This document shows, one piece after another, positions 17,309 to 25,814 of a stretch of DNA of 64,000 nucleotides; position 1 is the first letter of the stretch; the number at the start of each line of letters is the position of its first letter. A model generated the notes under the pieces. The model made no database searches. It was not told where the DNA came from and saw nothing but the letters and a program-made list of their open reading frames with translations. This stretch comes from a virus. The DNA is taken from IMG/VR virus record IMGVR_UViG_3300042691_047309, positions 62,001 to 126,000 of that record; one strand, 5' to 3'. The translations under genes were made by a program, and so were the position numbers.

Positions 17309-17917
17309 TTATCTTTTTTTATATATGAAAAAACTCATTTTTTTAAAATCAAACCAACTTACATCTAAAAAGATAGTTTCTATTACTTCGTCATTTGTTA
17401 CATAACATGAGATATAGTAGCAGTCTTTTGGAATTTTTTCTAATATTAAATTTCTTAAATCATCACTAAACATAATATCATCCATAAAAATAAAATTGGC
17501 ATCGGAGATATCAACATTTAAAATATCATCACAAATAAAAATAACTCTTTCTTGATTTAAAGTTTTATTTATTTCGATTGCATAATCGATTCTTGTTTTA
17601 GATATTTCCACTCCTACATATTTATCAAAATTGGAAATAAGTGAGAGATGTAATAATAATCTGCCATTACCACATCCAATATCATAAAATACTCCTTTAT
17701 AATTATTTAAGTAGTTTGATAATTCTTTAACCCCTTTTTTTGTGATTTCGCCATAAACTAAATTCTCAGGTAAATCAGTTGATTCTCTTAGATATTCTGA
17801 TTGTTGTTCATTGGTTAGATTATCCCATTTACCCAGATATTTTAAGATATCACTCTCAGACATTAAGTCGAACCTATAAACTTCTTCTATTTTTATTGCT
17901 TTTAGAAAATCATCCAT
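17309..17917 (-). CDS. DOT1-like SAM-dependent methyltransferase
   Basis: A 202-aa protein with a Rossmann-type SAM site: YGEITKKGVKELSNYL precedes motif I FYDIGCGNGRLLLHL, then YVGVEISKTRIDYAIEI (acidic loop) and FIFMDDIMF. The YGEI...D-G-G-G layout is that of DOT1-like protein lysine methylases. The substrate is unknown. It overlaps the start of the dCMP deaminase gene by 8 bp and probably shares its transcript. Confidence 0.75.
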   Translation of the reverse strand: MDDFLKAIKIEEVYRFDLMSESDILKYLGKWDNLTNEQQSEYLRESTDLPENLVYGEITKKGVKELSNYLNNYKGVFYDIGCGNGRLLLHLSLISNFDKYVGVEISKTRIDYAIEINKTLNQERVIFICDDILNVDISDANFIFMDDIMFSDDLRNLILEKIPKDCYYISCYVTNDEVIETIFLDVSWFDFKKMSFFIYKKR

Positions 17918-18548
17918 ATTTCACTATTTCAATTCCAGTAGTTTCTAAAAAATTAATACCCGACCCATCTCTATATTCATCTACATAGACCAATCTTTTT
18001 ATTCCTGATTGTAGAATCAGTTTTGAACAATCTTTACATGGTGAGTGAGTTAAATAAAGAGTAGCTCCATCGCAAGATTGACCTCTACGGGCACATTTAA
18101 GTATAGCGTTTGCTTCACCATGAATTACATACCAATGTGTGGTATCAGGATCCAATTCACATTGATTATCAAATCCAGTTGGTGTTCCGTTATATCCATC
18201 TGATATAATCATATCATCTTTTACAATTAAGGCCCCAACTTTCATTCTTGAGCAATGAGAAAGATTAGACCACTCTTTAGCCATATTTAAATATGTTTTA
18301 TCATATTTTTGTTGCTTGTATCTGGATTTAATCTCATCGATAAAATTTGTGATTTTATCAGGACCATCTATATTCTTTTCTTTACCGGACTTATCTTTGA
18401 TTATCATTCTTATCGCATTTTTATCTGATTTATCAAACACTTCCATTTTAATAACCATAGGACTCATATCATCATAAATATAATCCTGTGATTCAATCAT
18501 TTCTTTTGTAATTCCTTTTAAATATACAGTATCAAAATCACTCTTCAT
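17910..18548 (-). CDS. Deoxycytidylate deaminase
   Basis: A 212-aa cytidine/dCMP deaminase family protein. The catalytic zinc site is HGEANAIL and SPCKDCSKLI, preceded by SRMKVGALIVKDDMIISDGYNGTP. It would convert dCMP to dUMP for dTTP synthesis, as T4 CD does. The first 75 residues precede the deaminase core and are unrecognised. The start overlaps the small gene at 18538 by 11 bp. Confidence 0.88.
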   Translation of the reverse strand: MKSDFDTVYLKGITKEMIESQDYIYDDMSPMVIKMEVFDKSDKNAIRMIIKDKSGKEKNIDGPDKITNFIDEIKSRYKQQKYDKTYLNMAKEWSNLSHCSRMKVGALIVKDDMIISDGYNGTPTGFDNQCELDPDTTHWYVIHGEANAILKCARRGQSCDGATLYLTHSPCKDCSKLILQSGIKRLVYVDEYRDGSGINFLETTGIEIVKYG

Positions 18549-18693
18549 CCCTAAATAACTTATTTATTTTGGATTTTCTATATTCTGATTTCGTATCAAA
18601 TCCTAAAATATTTTTTAATGCCCAATTTACATCTAAATGACCTGTGATCATTAACTCTTTTAAAAGTTCATATTTTTTGTTTTTATCAGACAT
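18538..18693 (-). CDS. 51-aa protein with the shared C-terminal motif
   Basis: The frame from ATG 18693 to TGA 18538 encodes MSDKNKKYELLKELMITGHL and 31 further residues, ending YRKSKINKLFRDEE. The end matches the recurring R-x-x-K-[IL]-N-x-[IL] tail described in the findings. It overlaps the dCMP deaminase start by 11 bp and the 18686 gene end by 8 bp, as expected of a packed operon. Confidence 0.6.
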   Translation of the reverse strand: MSDKNKKYELLKELMITGHLDVNWALKNILGFDTKSEYRKSKINKLFRDEE

Positions 18694-18862
18694 TAAATAA
18701 TCTTTTGATTTTTTTCTTTCTAATCTTTGGTCTATCTATTTTATAGATAATGTCAGTAATAGTTGAATTGACTGTTATATAATTACCAGAACCTCTGGTT
18801 GATTTATTATTTATCAACGCAGAGGCTTGTAGTAATTTATCAACTAAACTTTTATTAGTCAT
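18686..18862 (-). CDS. 58-aa protein with the shared C-terminal motif
   Basis: I take ATG 18862 as start because it overlaps the NusG-like gene's stop by 8 bp. The product begins MTNKSLVDKLLQAS and ends RPKIRKKKIKRLFNV, fitting the R-x-x-K-I-x-x-L-F tail. Middle part is Thr/Ser-rich. Function unknown. Confidence 0.55.
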   Translation of the reverse strand: MTNKSLVDKLLQASALINNKSTRGSGNYITVNSTITDIIYKIDRPKIRKKKIKRLFNV

Positions 18863-19409
18863 TGTGTTTTTCAATCTGAAGAGCACTTAACTCAACAAGA
18901 TTTTTTCTACCAAAAATCATAACTTCAACCTTGACTTTTTGGTCTTTAATACTTTCTACTGTTCCTGTAAATCCTGTAAAAGGACCATCAAGAACTTTAA
19001 CAGATTCACCGGAAATGAAGTGGTCAAATTGTTCGGCTACTACTTCTTTTTCTTTTTGAATACCAAGCATTCTATCAACTTCTCCTTGTGTTAGAGACTG
19101 AATAGTTTTATCTCGTGATGTAAGAAATCCTGTAGCACCATTTACACCTTTTAAATAATATTTCAATTCACCAACAGCATTTGTTTCAACAAAAATATAT
19201 CCTGGATACATTACTTTTTCACGTTGAACTTTTTTACCATTCTTTAAATGAAAAGATTTTTCAGTTGGAACAATTACTCTACCTATTTTACCCATTAAGT
19301 CACCAGTTTCACCATCTTTGACAATTCTTTCCGAAACAGATCTTTCTCTGTTTGATTGCGCTCTAACGATATACCATTTCATTGTTTTAACATTTTCTAA
19401 AGTTTCCAT
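18855..19409 (-). CDS. NusG-like transcription factor
   Basis: A 184-aa protein with an NGN domain (MKWYIVRAQSNRERSVSERI, GRVIVPTEKS, VMYPGYIFVET) and a C-terminal KOW domain (SGESVKVLDGPFTGFTGTVESI), the order and length of bacterial NusG. It would bind RNA polymerase and affect elongation or termination. A phage copy may redirect host RNA polymerase. Translation may begin at the internal Met at 19382, since WYIVRA is normally very near the start. Confidence 0.9.
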   Translation of the reverse strand: METLENVKTMKWYIVRAQSNRERSVSERIVKDGETGDLMGKIGRVIVPTEKSFHLKNGKKVQREKVMYPGYIFVETNAVGELKYYLKGVNGATGFLTSRDKTIQSLTQGEVDRMLGIQKEKEVVAEQFDHFISGESVKVLDGPFTGFTGTVESIKDQKVKVEVMIFGRKNLVELSALQIEKHND

Positions 19410-19420
19410 ATTAATTTAAT

Positions 19421-19819
19421 TTATTGTTTTTCTAATTTTTTATAATAATTTAATTCTTCTTTTACAAAATCAAAGTGATTTTCTATTAAATAGTCTAAGT
19501 CAATATCTTTAATTTTTAATCTAAGTAAAAGAAGTTTGTAGTCATTATCGGGTATAAGTGGCTTTTCCTTTTCACTTTTTGACCAAATCCAACTAGGATA
19601 AGGTTTTGATTTCATAAAGTGATACCATAAATCTAAACCCGATACTTTATCTATTGCTTTAAGATTCAAAAGTTGAGCTTTATCAGGAAATCTTTTAGAA
19701 AGAATTCGGTTAATGATGAAAAAAAATTCACTTTTTTGTTCATCACTAACCCACTTCCAATTTTCTTTCTCTTTAAACATCGCATTTGTTAATGCAAGTA
19801 AGTGATTTTCAATTATCAT
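19421..19819 (-). CDS. Possible clamp-loader small-subunit-like protein
   Basis: A 132-aa protein with FFFIINRILSKRFPDKAQLLN, LDLWYHFMKSKPYPSWIWSK and a C-terminal LDYLIENHFDFVKEELNYY. The NRxLS and later layout recall gp62-like clamp-loader small subunits of T4-like phages, but it is shorter and I am not certain. Overlaps the FEN nuclease stop by 4 bp (ATGA), so it lies in a replication operon. Confidence 0.5.
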   Translation of the reverse strand: MIIENHLLALTNAMFKEKENWKWVSDEQKSEFFFIINRILSKRFPDKAQLLNLKAIDKVSGLDLWYHFMKSKPYPSWIWSKSEKEKPLIPDNDYKLLLLRLKIKDIDLDYLIENHFDFVKEELNYYKKLEKQ

Positions 19820-20787
19820 TTTCCTTCAAATTTGCTTTCCATTTTATCAATAATTTCTTGAGGTAAGTTTTCTAATCTCAAATCTATTAATTTAACATTA
19901 CCTTGAATGTTTTCTACAATAGTTTCAATTTGTGTTTTACTCAATTTCTTTTTCTCACAAATCAAATCAGCTATATTCTCATATAGATCAGGATCTTCTA
20001 AACTAATCTCACCAAATTCTAAAAGATAATTATCATAGATTGTTTTGGCACCTTTGGCTCCAATTCCTCTCTTTTTGCCGTTTTTAACTTGAGACCAAAC
20101 AGATCCAATATTATCAGATTGGTCTCCTGAAATTATCTTAACCACTAATGATTCCATAGGATCAATTTCAACAATTTCATATTTAGTTAAGAATCTATTA
20201 AGTAAAGTCAAATAATCAGAGTTATCATTTAGATTAAAAATATCATCATTTGGTAAATTTTTAACTTCTGAGATAAAAATCTGATAATTTTTTGGCATAA
20301 AAAGTTTTTCTTTATTATACATTTCATTTGTCATAATATTAATCCAAAGTGGATCGATTGAATACCCAACAATTTGTTTGATATCATGGTCATTAGAAAC
20401 AATAATTGTAGATCGACCTTCTTCATTTGCTTTAGTTGTTAAAAATGAAATCCAATCATCTCCTTCAACATGAGGTGCTTCTAAAATTTTCACTAATCCA
20501 GACATTGATTGTTTGAATTCATCATAAGCATTATAAACAAAAGACCAATCAATATCATTATCTTTTTTTCGATTAGCTTTATAAGCTTTTGTTAGTTGTT
20601 TTCTCCAAGATTTTTCTTTAGAGTCTGATACAAGATAAACATTAGCAAACGGATACCACTTTCTATAGTTGTTAATCGCGTTTTCTAATGATTTATGTAG
20701 TGCGCCGTACAGTAAGTTGTTTTTGTGAAGTGTGAAAACCAATCTTGACAAGATATAATTTCCATCTATTACTAAGTCACATATCAT
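19816..20787 (-). CDS. rnh: T4 RNase H-type 5'-3' exonuclease (FEN family)
   Basis: A 323-aa FEN/PIN-type nuclease. Acidic metal-site motifs: LVIDGNYIL at the start, EAPHVEGDDWIS, IIVSNDHDIKQIV and IISGDQSDNIGS, followed by a helix-hairpin-helix-like GIGAKGAKTIYDNY. It removes RNA primers and flaps during lagging-strand replication, as T4 RNase H does. First gene of a set with the clamp-loader-like and NusG-like genes. Confidence 0.88.
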   Translation of the reverse strand: MICDLVIDGNYILSRLVFTLHKNNLLYGALHKSLENAINNYRKWYPFANVYLVSDSKEKSWRKQLTKAYKANRKKDNDIDWSFVYNAYDEFKQSMSGLVKILEAPHVEGDDWISFLTTKANEEGRSTIIVSNDHDIKQIVGYSIDPLWINIMTNEMYNKEKLFMPKNYQIFISEVKNLPNDDIFNLNDNSDYLTLLNRFLTKYEIVEIDPMESLVVKIISGDQSDNIGSVWSQVKNGKKRGIGAKGAKTIYDNYLLEFGEISLEDPDLYENIADLICEKKKLSKTQIETIVENIQGNVKLIDLRLENLPQEIIDKMESKFEGK

Positions 20788-20828
20788 TAAAATATAATTA
20801 TTTTTTAATTATATCTATTAATCTGGAC

Positions 20829-21197
20829 TTAGTTTATAATATCATCTATCTTTTTGTCCCTTTCTAACCACTTAAACTTTTTCTCTAAATAGTCTTCAAT
20901 TTCAGATGGAAAGAAAGTATTATTTTTATGTAATTCATCTAAAAAAGGTTTTCCTAAAACATTAAGTATAGCAATATTAGTTATTAAATTCGAATCTCTA
21001 TAGTGACCGTTATTTGACACTTCAACATCTTCACCTAAAATATGATAAGTTATTTTTGAAGCTCCTATTGTAAATGATGAACCATTATAAACCAAACTTG
21101 TCCCAGAAACCGTAGTCGATGTATTTGAGGATGAGCCAGTAATTGCAAAGATACCGGGAGGTATTTGTAGATTGGTTTGTTTTTTAGCCATATCCAT
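20829..21197 (-). CDS. Hypothetical protein with the shared C-terminal motif
   Basis: A 122-aa protein. Residues 10-50 are Ser/Thr/Gly-rich (ITGSSSNTSTTVSGTSL), residues 55-122 are helical, ending WLERDKKIDDIIN, which fits the shared tail. ATGs at 21197 and 21191 are both possible. No family recognised. Confidence 0.6.
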   Translation of the reverse strand: MDMAKKQTNLQIPPGIFAITGSSSNTSTTVSGTSLVYNGSSFTIGASKITYHILGEDVEVSNNGHYRDSNLITNIAILNVLGKPFLDELHKNNTFFPSEIEDYLEKKFKWLERDKKIDDIIN

Positions 21198-21220
21198 TCT
21201 ATCTAAAATCAGATAAAAGT

Positions 21221-22825
21221 TTATTTAACTATTGTGTGTGGTGCTGACCAATCCGACTCTGATTTAGCAAATCTGATAATTGATGATACTATGTGATTTC
21301 TATCATCTTCTGGTAGTCTTTCTACAAAATCTGTAAAGAAAATAGCTTGAAGTCTTGAGTTTATAGCAGAATCTTTTTCTTTTGTGAGATCGTTATAGAA
21401 TATAGTCTTCAATTCAGCTTTAGTAAATTCATAGTTTTGATCCATATACTCTTTAAGATTTTCTAAGTCTTTTGATTTTCTAATATATGTCAGTATAGTA
21501 TATGGGTTTATTGAGACATCTTTTCCAGTTATTTGTATTGTGAAGTTTTTATTTAATTCAAATTTGATAAGAGCTCCTGCTTTTCCAGACATATGCTCTG
21601 CTTTTGAAGAACCTTTAACCTCTAAAGAAATGGCTTGCTCTAATCCAGTCACAAAAGTCCTAACATCAATTTCTCCAGCTCCTTTAATTTGTGGCTCAAC
21701 TTTTTCCTCAGCCCCGTCTTCAATTAATTGACCAAGCAAAGCATAGTCATAATAAATCTTAGTTCCAGTTGTATTAGGACTTGCTTTGTATTTATTATAC
21801 ATATGTACGAATTTAGAAGCAGTGTCTGTATTAACTGGGAAAAATCCTGATTGTCTTTTAGTTTGTTGTTTTAGTGATACACCAACAACTCCAGTTGCAT
21901 TCTTAATTGATTCTCCTAAAAAGTCATTTAGTTCCTGTAAAGAAGTCACACCTAATCTTTTAAATCTTTTTTCAACAGAATTTGTACTTAAATCTCTACA
22001 AGTCCATTCATACCCTTTAAATACTAACCAACAATCCGATGGATTCCATTTTGCAATATTTATTCTATCTGGAAGTGATGTGAATGATGAAATACCTTTT
22101 GATATTTTTTCTTTTTCTTCTTTAAGTGTATTTAAGAAAAAAGTATTAACAGAATATTTTGAAGAGTTTTTATAAATTCCAGATAAATCACTGATACTGT
22201 CTTTATAAACATCAATAATCGACTGACATTGTTTTAACATACCTTCAACAATATTTACATTATCTTCTTCGTATTTTTCAAATTTTTGTTTAATATCATT
22301 TCTGTATTTACCAATAGTCGCTTTTCTATAACCATCAATACCTTGACCAAATTCAATTGGTACTCTACCATCGTGATTGTAACATTCGATTGCAATTCCA
22401 TAATCTTCCCACAATTTGAAAGTAAAAAGTATAACAAATACAGTTTCTCTAAAGTAATCACCTCTGGCTGATGCTCCTTTTCTATCTAACTGTTTAATCA
22501 TAACAGTTTTGATTCCTTTTTTAGCTACAGCAAATGGAAATTTTAATGAAGTTGTTTTATAGATAAATAATTCAGACTTAGGATCTTTGATGTCATTTAT
22601 TTTAAGCACATCTGAAAAAGTAAGTATCTTTAAAGAAGCAGGTCTTATATTGATGACTTTTTCTTCTAAATTAGGTAATTCTTCAGTATAGAATAACTGA
22701 AGTTTTGTTGTTACTTCAACATCATCTTCTTTAACTTCGGTCTTACCATCTCTTGAAAGAGCATAGTTTATATTCCTTTTATTATCATCTAAAGTAGCCT
22801 CAAATAACGACTTAATATACTTCAT
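21221..22825 (-). CDS. Large packaged-type protein, function unknown
   Basis: A 534-aa protein starting MKYIKSLFEATLDDNKR, a targeting-like N-terminus, with a late motif 5 nt upstream. Visible landmarks are RGDYFRETVFVILFTFKLWED, KWNPSDCWLVFKG and GVVGVSLKQQTKRQ, a set I associate with uncharacterised virion-type proteins of marine T4-like phages. A nucleic-acid role is possible but no catalytic motif is clear. Confidence 0.65.
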   Translation of the reverse strand: MKYIKSLFEATLDDNKRNINYALSRDGKTEVKEDDVEVTTKLQLFYTEELPNLEEKVINIRPASLKILTFSDVLKINDIKDPKSELFIYKTTSLKFPFAVAKKGIKTVMIKQLDRKGASARGDYFRETVFVILFTFKLWEDYGIAIECYNHDGRVPIEFGQGIDGYRKATIGKYRNDIKQKFEKYEEDNVNIVEGMLKQCQSIIDVYKDSISDLSGIYKNSSKYSVNTFFLNTLKEEKEKISKGISSFTSLPDRINIAKWNPSDCWLVFKGYEWTCRDLSTNSVEKRFKRLGVTSLQELNDFLGESIKNATGVVGVSLKQQTKRQSGFFPVNTDTASKFVHMYNKYKASPNTTGTKIYYDYALLGQLIEDGAEEKVEPQIKGAGEIDVRTFVTGLEQAISLEVKGSSKAEHMSGKAGALIKFELNKNFTIQITGKDVSINPYTILTYIRKSKDLENLKEYMDQNYEFTKAELKTIFYNDLTKEKDSAINSRLQAIFFTDFVERLPEDDRNHIVSSIIRFAKSESDWSAPHTIVK

Positions 22826-22830
22826 ATAGA

Positions 22831-22841
22831 GTATATATTAA
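22831..22841 (-). promoter_or_regulatory. Putative late promoter TTAATATATAC
   Basis: Minus-strand motif ending 5 nt before ATG 22825. Confidence 0.5.
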
Positions 22842-22848
22842 TTTTTAC

Positions 22849-23370
22849 TTACAAAATCTTATTTATTTGGATTTCTCTCCAAAGAGTTCTAAATTCTTCT
22901 CTTATTTCAAAATCATAATCGTAGCAATCCTTTTGTTGATAATAATCGTAATAGCTTTTCTGAATTTTCTTATTTATCTCTTCGTACTTTGGTTTTACAA
23001 GATACCAAGCATCATTTTTCTCTGACCAATCTATTAGATTTTTAATTAAGTCAAAGTTTATTTTTTTAAATCCATTAAGGAATTTAGGATTAGCCCACGA
23101 ATAAAAGTAACTTCTTATTATCTCATTCTTGAAATCAAAAAATCCAGATGGATTGGTAGATAGTGGTGTAGTGAAGTAAAACTCTTCACAACTCCTCATA
23201 AGTATTTTAGTTAATTCTATTACTTTTTTAGGTAATTTATTTTCTAAAATAATATGAGGCACATCATCTATTAAAATACAAATTGGAATCTTTTGAATTT
23301 TTTTGAAATATATTATTCCTTTTGAAAAGGACCAATCTTCATTACTCGGTAGTATTTTATTTAAGTCCAT
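22849..23370 (-). CDS. Hypothetical protein with the shared C-terminal motif
   Basis: A 173-aa protein rich in aromatic residues and Lys, ending RTLWREIQINKIL, a variant of the shared tail with Q in place of K. No family recognised. It overlaps the stop of the 23357 gene by 14 bp and is probably cotranscribed with it. Confidence 0.6.
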   Translation of the reverse strand: MDLNKILPSNEDWSFSKGIIYFKKIQKIPICILIDDVPHIILENKLPKKVIELTKILMRSCEEFYFTTPLSTNPSGFFDFKNEIIRSYFYSWANPKFLNGFKKINFDLIKNLIDWSEKNDAWYLVKPKYEEINKKIQKSYYDYYQQKDCYDYDFEIREEFRTLWREIQINKIL

Positions 23371-23683
23371 TTTCTTTTAGTATTTTAAAAAACAAAACCT
23401 TATTATATTCTCTAAGCTCAAATTTTCTTTTTCCGTCTCTATAATATGGTTTATTCCTATTTGGTGAGTATTTCACTTTACTTTTTGAATCCCACATAGA
23501 TGTAGTAATTGTTTTAGAATGAAAATAATCTTGCTTTTCTAAAAAATCAACTATAAGAATTTTTTTAAAGTAATTTTTATTAGCATCTTCAGAATACCAA
23601 TATCTATAACCTTGTGTGTGTCTTTTTAAACGACTCACAATTACTCTTTCTTCTATATGTCTCCGCCAGGCACGACCTCTCAT
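23357..23683 (-). CDS. Basic hypothetical protein
   Basis: A 108-aa, very basic protein starting MRGRAWRRHIEERVIVSRLK, with many Arg, Lys and Tyr residues, suggestive of nucleic-acid binding but without a recognised domain. TATATTTG lies 5 nt upstream of its ATG, so it begins a host-type transcript that includes 22849-23370. Confidence 0.6.
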   Translation of the reverse strand: MRGRAWRRHIEERVIVSRLKRHTQGYRYWYSEDANKNYFKKILIVDFLEKQDYFHSKTITTSMWDSKSKVKYSPNRNKPYYRDGKRKFELREYNKVLFFKILKENGLK

Positions 23684-23688
23684 AATCG

Positions 23689-23696
23689 CAAATATA
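23689..23696 (-). promoter_or_regulatory. Bacteroidota-type -7 element TATATTTG
   Basis: Minus-strand site 5 nt upstream of ATG 23683. Confidence 0.55.
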
Positions 23697-23700
23697 AGAT

Positions 23701-23973
23701 TTATTTTAGAATTTCAGAAATCTTCTCATCTCTATCTATTGAATAAGTATCTATAATGAAAATTGGACTACCATCTATTCTTGACCTACTTATAAACTTA
23801 GCCCAGTATTTCTGACCAAAGTATTTTTTATCAATAAGGTTTTTTCTTACCGTTTCATCTTCAGAACTCCAATCGTATCGATGATTTAAGTCATCAATAA
23901 TTTCAAAAGATTTGTCGAAACAAATAAGTTGGTCTTTGGATTCTAAACCAATTTTTTTTATTAGAATTGTCAT
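23701..23973 (-). CDS. Hypothetical protein with the shared C-terminal motif
   Basis: Start taken at ATG 23973, which overlaps the topoisomerase stop as ATGA; the 24018 start would run 45 nt into that gene. The 90-aa product begins MTILIKKIGLESKDQL and ends SIDRDEKISEILK, a clear shared tail. The middle (YFGQKYWAKFISRSRIDGSP) is basic. Function unknown. Confidence 0.6.
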   Translation of the reverse strand: MTILIKKIGLESKDQLICFDKSFEIIDDLNHRYDWSSEDETVRKNLIDKKYFGQKYWAKFISRSRIDGSPIFIIDTYSIDRDEKISEILK

Positions 23974-25814
23974 TTCAGTAATTCTACTTTTCTTAAGTCT
24001 GAATTCTTTCCAAACCAAGTTTCAAGTGATGATTTTGAAGCCTCATCTTTTGTAATCATTGTCATTCTTGGCGAATTAATGATATCTTGATACTCATCAT
24101 CGACAAGAGCTGCCAAACCTTTCTTATACTTAATCTCGTATTGTTTTGGATCATTCTTACTTTCCCATTCATTGTATTCGGTCTGTGAGTAAAAAAGAAT
24201 TTTCTTTTTACCCTTTTGTTTTGGAATGGCAACAACAATCGGAGTTTCTACTTTCCAAATCATTTTCCTGTCAAACATATCTGGCCAATATTTATGAAAG
24301 AAGTTAATAAGAAGTCCCGCGATGGAATTCCCATCGACATCAGCATCTACATAAAAAAGTATTCGACCATATCTTAAAGATTTTAAATCAATTTCTTGAC
24401 CTAACTTCAGTCCAATTGCCGCCATCAAATTAACCACTTCATCATTTCCAACCAGTTTTTGATTAGTCATCTCAGATACATTAACAAACTTTCCTTTAAG
24501 TGCAAAAGCACCCATCGTCTCCGGAGTCCTGTATTTTCTAAAAGCTGAAATAGCGGAGTCTCCCTCGAATAATCCAATGGAACATTTCCAACGATCTTTT
24601 CCTTTAGCATCAATTAGTTTTTCAACTTTGATTTTAGATAACTTTTTATTTAATTCTCTTTGAAGTTTTGAGTCTTCAGCACTTTTCTTTTGTTGAATCC
24701 AGTCTAAAATAGAATTGACAATCTCAGATTTAAGAATAGATTGGATTAATTTATTTGGAACCTCATAAGTTGAACCAAAGTCTTTAACTTCTGTAATTAG
24801 TTTCTCTTTTGTTTGAGAAGAAAATGATGGATTAATTATAGTAGAATCTAAGAAAAGAAACATATGTTGTTTTAACTCTGAGGGTTTAACATCAACTTTG
24901 TGTTTTTTCATAAAGAATTCTCTTAGAGATACTACTATTTGATTCATAATATAATCAACGTGTGTTCCTCCATCATAAGTTTCTGTTGAGTTAGCAAAAC
25001 TAACTTGTTGAAATCCATTTTCGGAAAGAGCAATTGCAAATGACCAGTTTTTATCTTTTGATGTTTCATAGAAATAATCTTTGACATATAATTTTATGTA
25101 ATCTTCAAATGAATTGAAATTTATCAAATTCCCATTAAATGTGAATTTGATACTTGGGTTTGTTCCTGCTAAATCATAAACTCTTTTCTCTAACATTTTG
25201 AAATGATCATTATCTATTTTAGACAATCCAAACTGAGATAGGTCTGGTTTATATTTTATTTCTGTGTGATTTGACTTTGACTTTTTAACAATTGGATTAT
25301 TCCTATCTCTCATATTGTTTTTGAATGTTTGTGTAAAATGATTCTTACCATCACATGTAGAGATAGTGAATTCGACAGAGAAGACATTAGTAAGCTTTGC
25401 GCCTAGTCCATTTAAACCAGCTACTGTTCTCTCATCACTGTCATCATAATTACTACCCGACATTAAATTACCAAATATAACTTCTGGGACATATTGATCA
25501 TGTTCTTTGTGAATCACAACCGGTATCCCTCCATTATCTTTAACCGTTATCAAATTATTTTCAGTATCAACAACAACATCTATTTTATTTAAACTTTTGT
25601 TTCTTTTGTGTTCATCAACTGAATTTGTAACAACTTCGTCAAATATTTTAACAAATGATGGTATATATGTTATTTCTCTTTGTAAGATTTTATTATCATC
25701 TATTATGTTTTTAACAGAGGTATTGGGTTTATTCGAACCAACATATGTCTGTGGTCTGAGTAAGATATGTGTTATTTGATCTAATACTTTATACTTATCT
25801 TCTATTTTTTTCAC
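23970..25814 (-). CDS. DNA topoisomerase II large subunit (gp39/GyrB-like)
   Basis: A 614-aa ATPase and TOPRIM subunit. GHKL ATPase motifs: FDEVVTNSVDEH, VKDNGGIPV, VAGLNGLGAKLTNVFS. TOPRIM motifs: CSIGLFEGDSAISAF and LFYVDADVDGNSIAGLL. It hydrolyses ATP to drive strand passage with the subunit at 29581. T4 splits this protein into gp39 and gp60; here it is one chain. A homing-endonuclease-like gene overlaps its start by 20 bp. Confidence 0.94.
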   Translation of the reverse strand: MKKIEDKYKVLDQITHILLRPQTYVGSNKPNTSVKNIIDDNKILQREITYIPSFVKIFDEVVTNSVDEHKRNKSLNKIDVVVDTENNLITVKDNGGIPVVIHKEHDQYVPEVIFGNLMSGSNYDDSDERTVAGLNGLGAKLTNVFSVEFTISTCDGKNHFTQTFKNNMRDRNNPIVKKSKSNHTEIKYKPDLSQFGLSKIDNDHFKMLEKRVYDLAGTNPSIKFTFNGNLINFNSFEDYIKLYVKDYFYETSKDKNWSFAIALSENGFQQVSFANSTETYDGGTHVDYIMNQIVVSLREFFMKKHKVDVKPSELKQHMFLFLDSTIINPSFSSQTKEKLITEVKDFGSTYEVPNKLIQSILKSEIVNSILDWIQQKKSAEDSKLQRELNKKLSKIKVEKLIDAKGKDRWKCSIGLFEGDSAISAFRKYRTPETMGAFALKGKFVNVSEMTNQKLVGNDEVVNLMAAIGLKLGQEIDLKSLRYGRILFYVDADVDGNSIAGLLINFFHKYWPDMFDRKMIWKVETPIVVAIPKQKGKKKILFYSQTEYNEWESKNDPKQYEIKYKKGLAALVDDEYQDIINSPRMTMITKDEASKSSLETWFGKNSDLRKVELLK

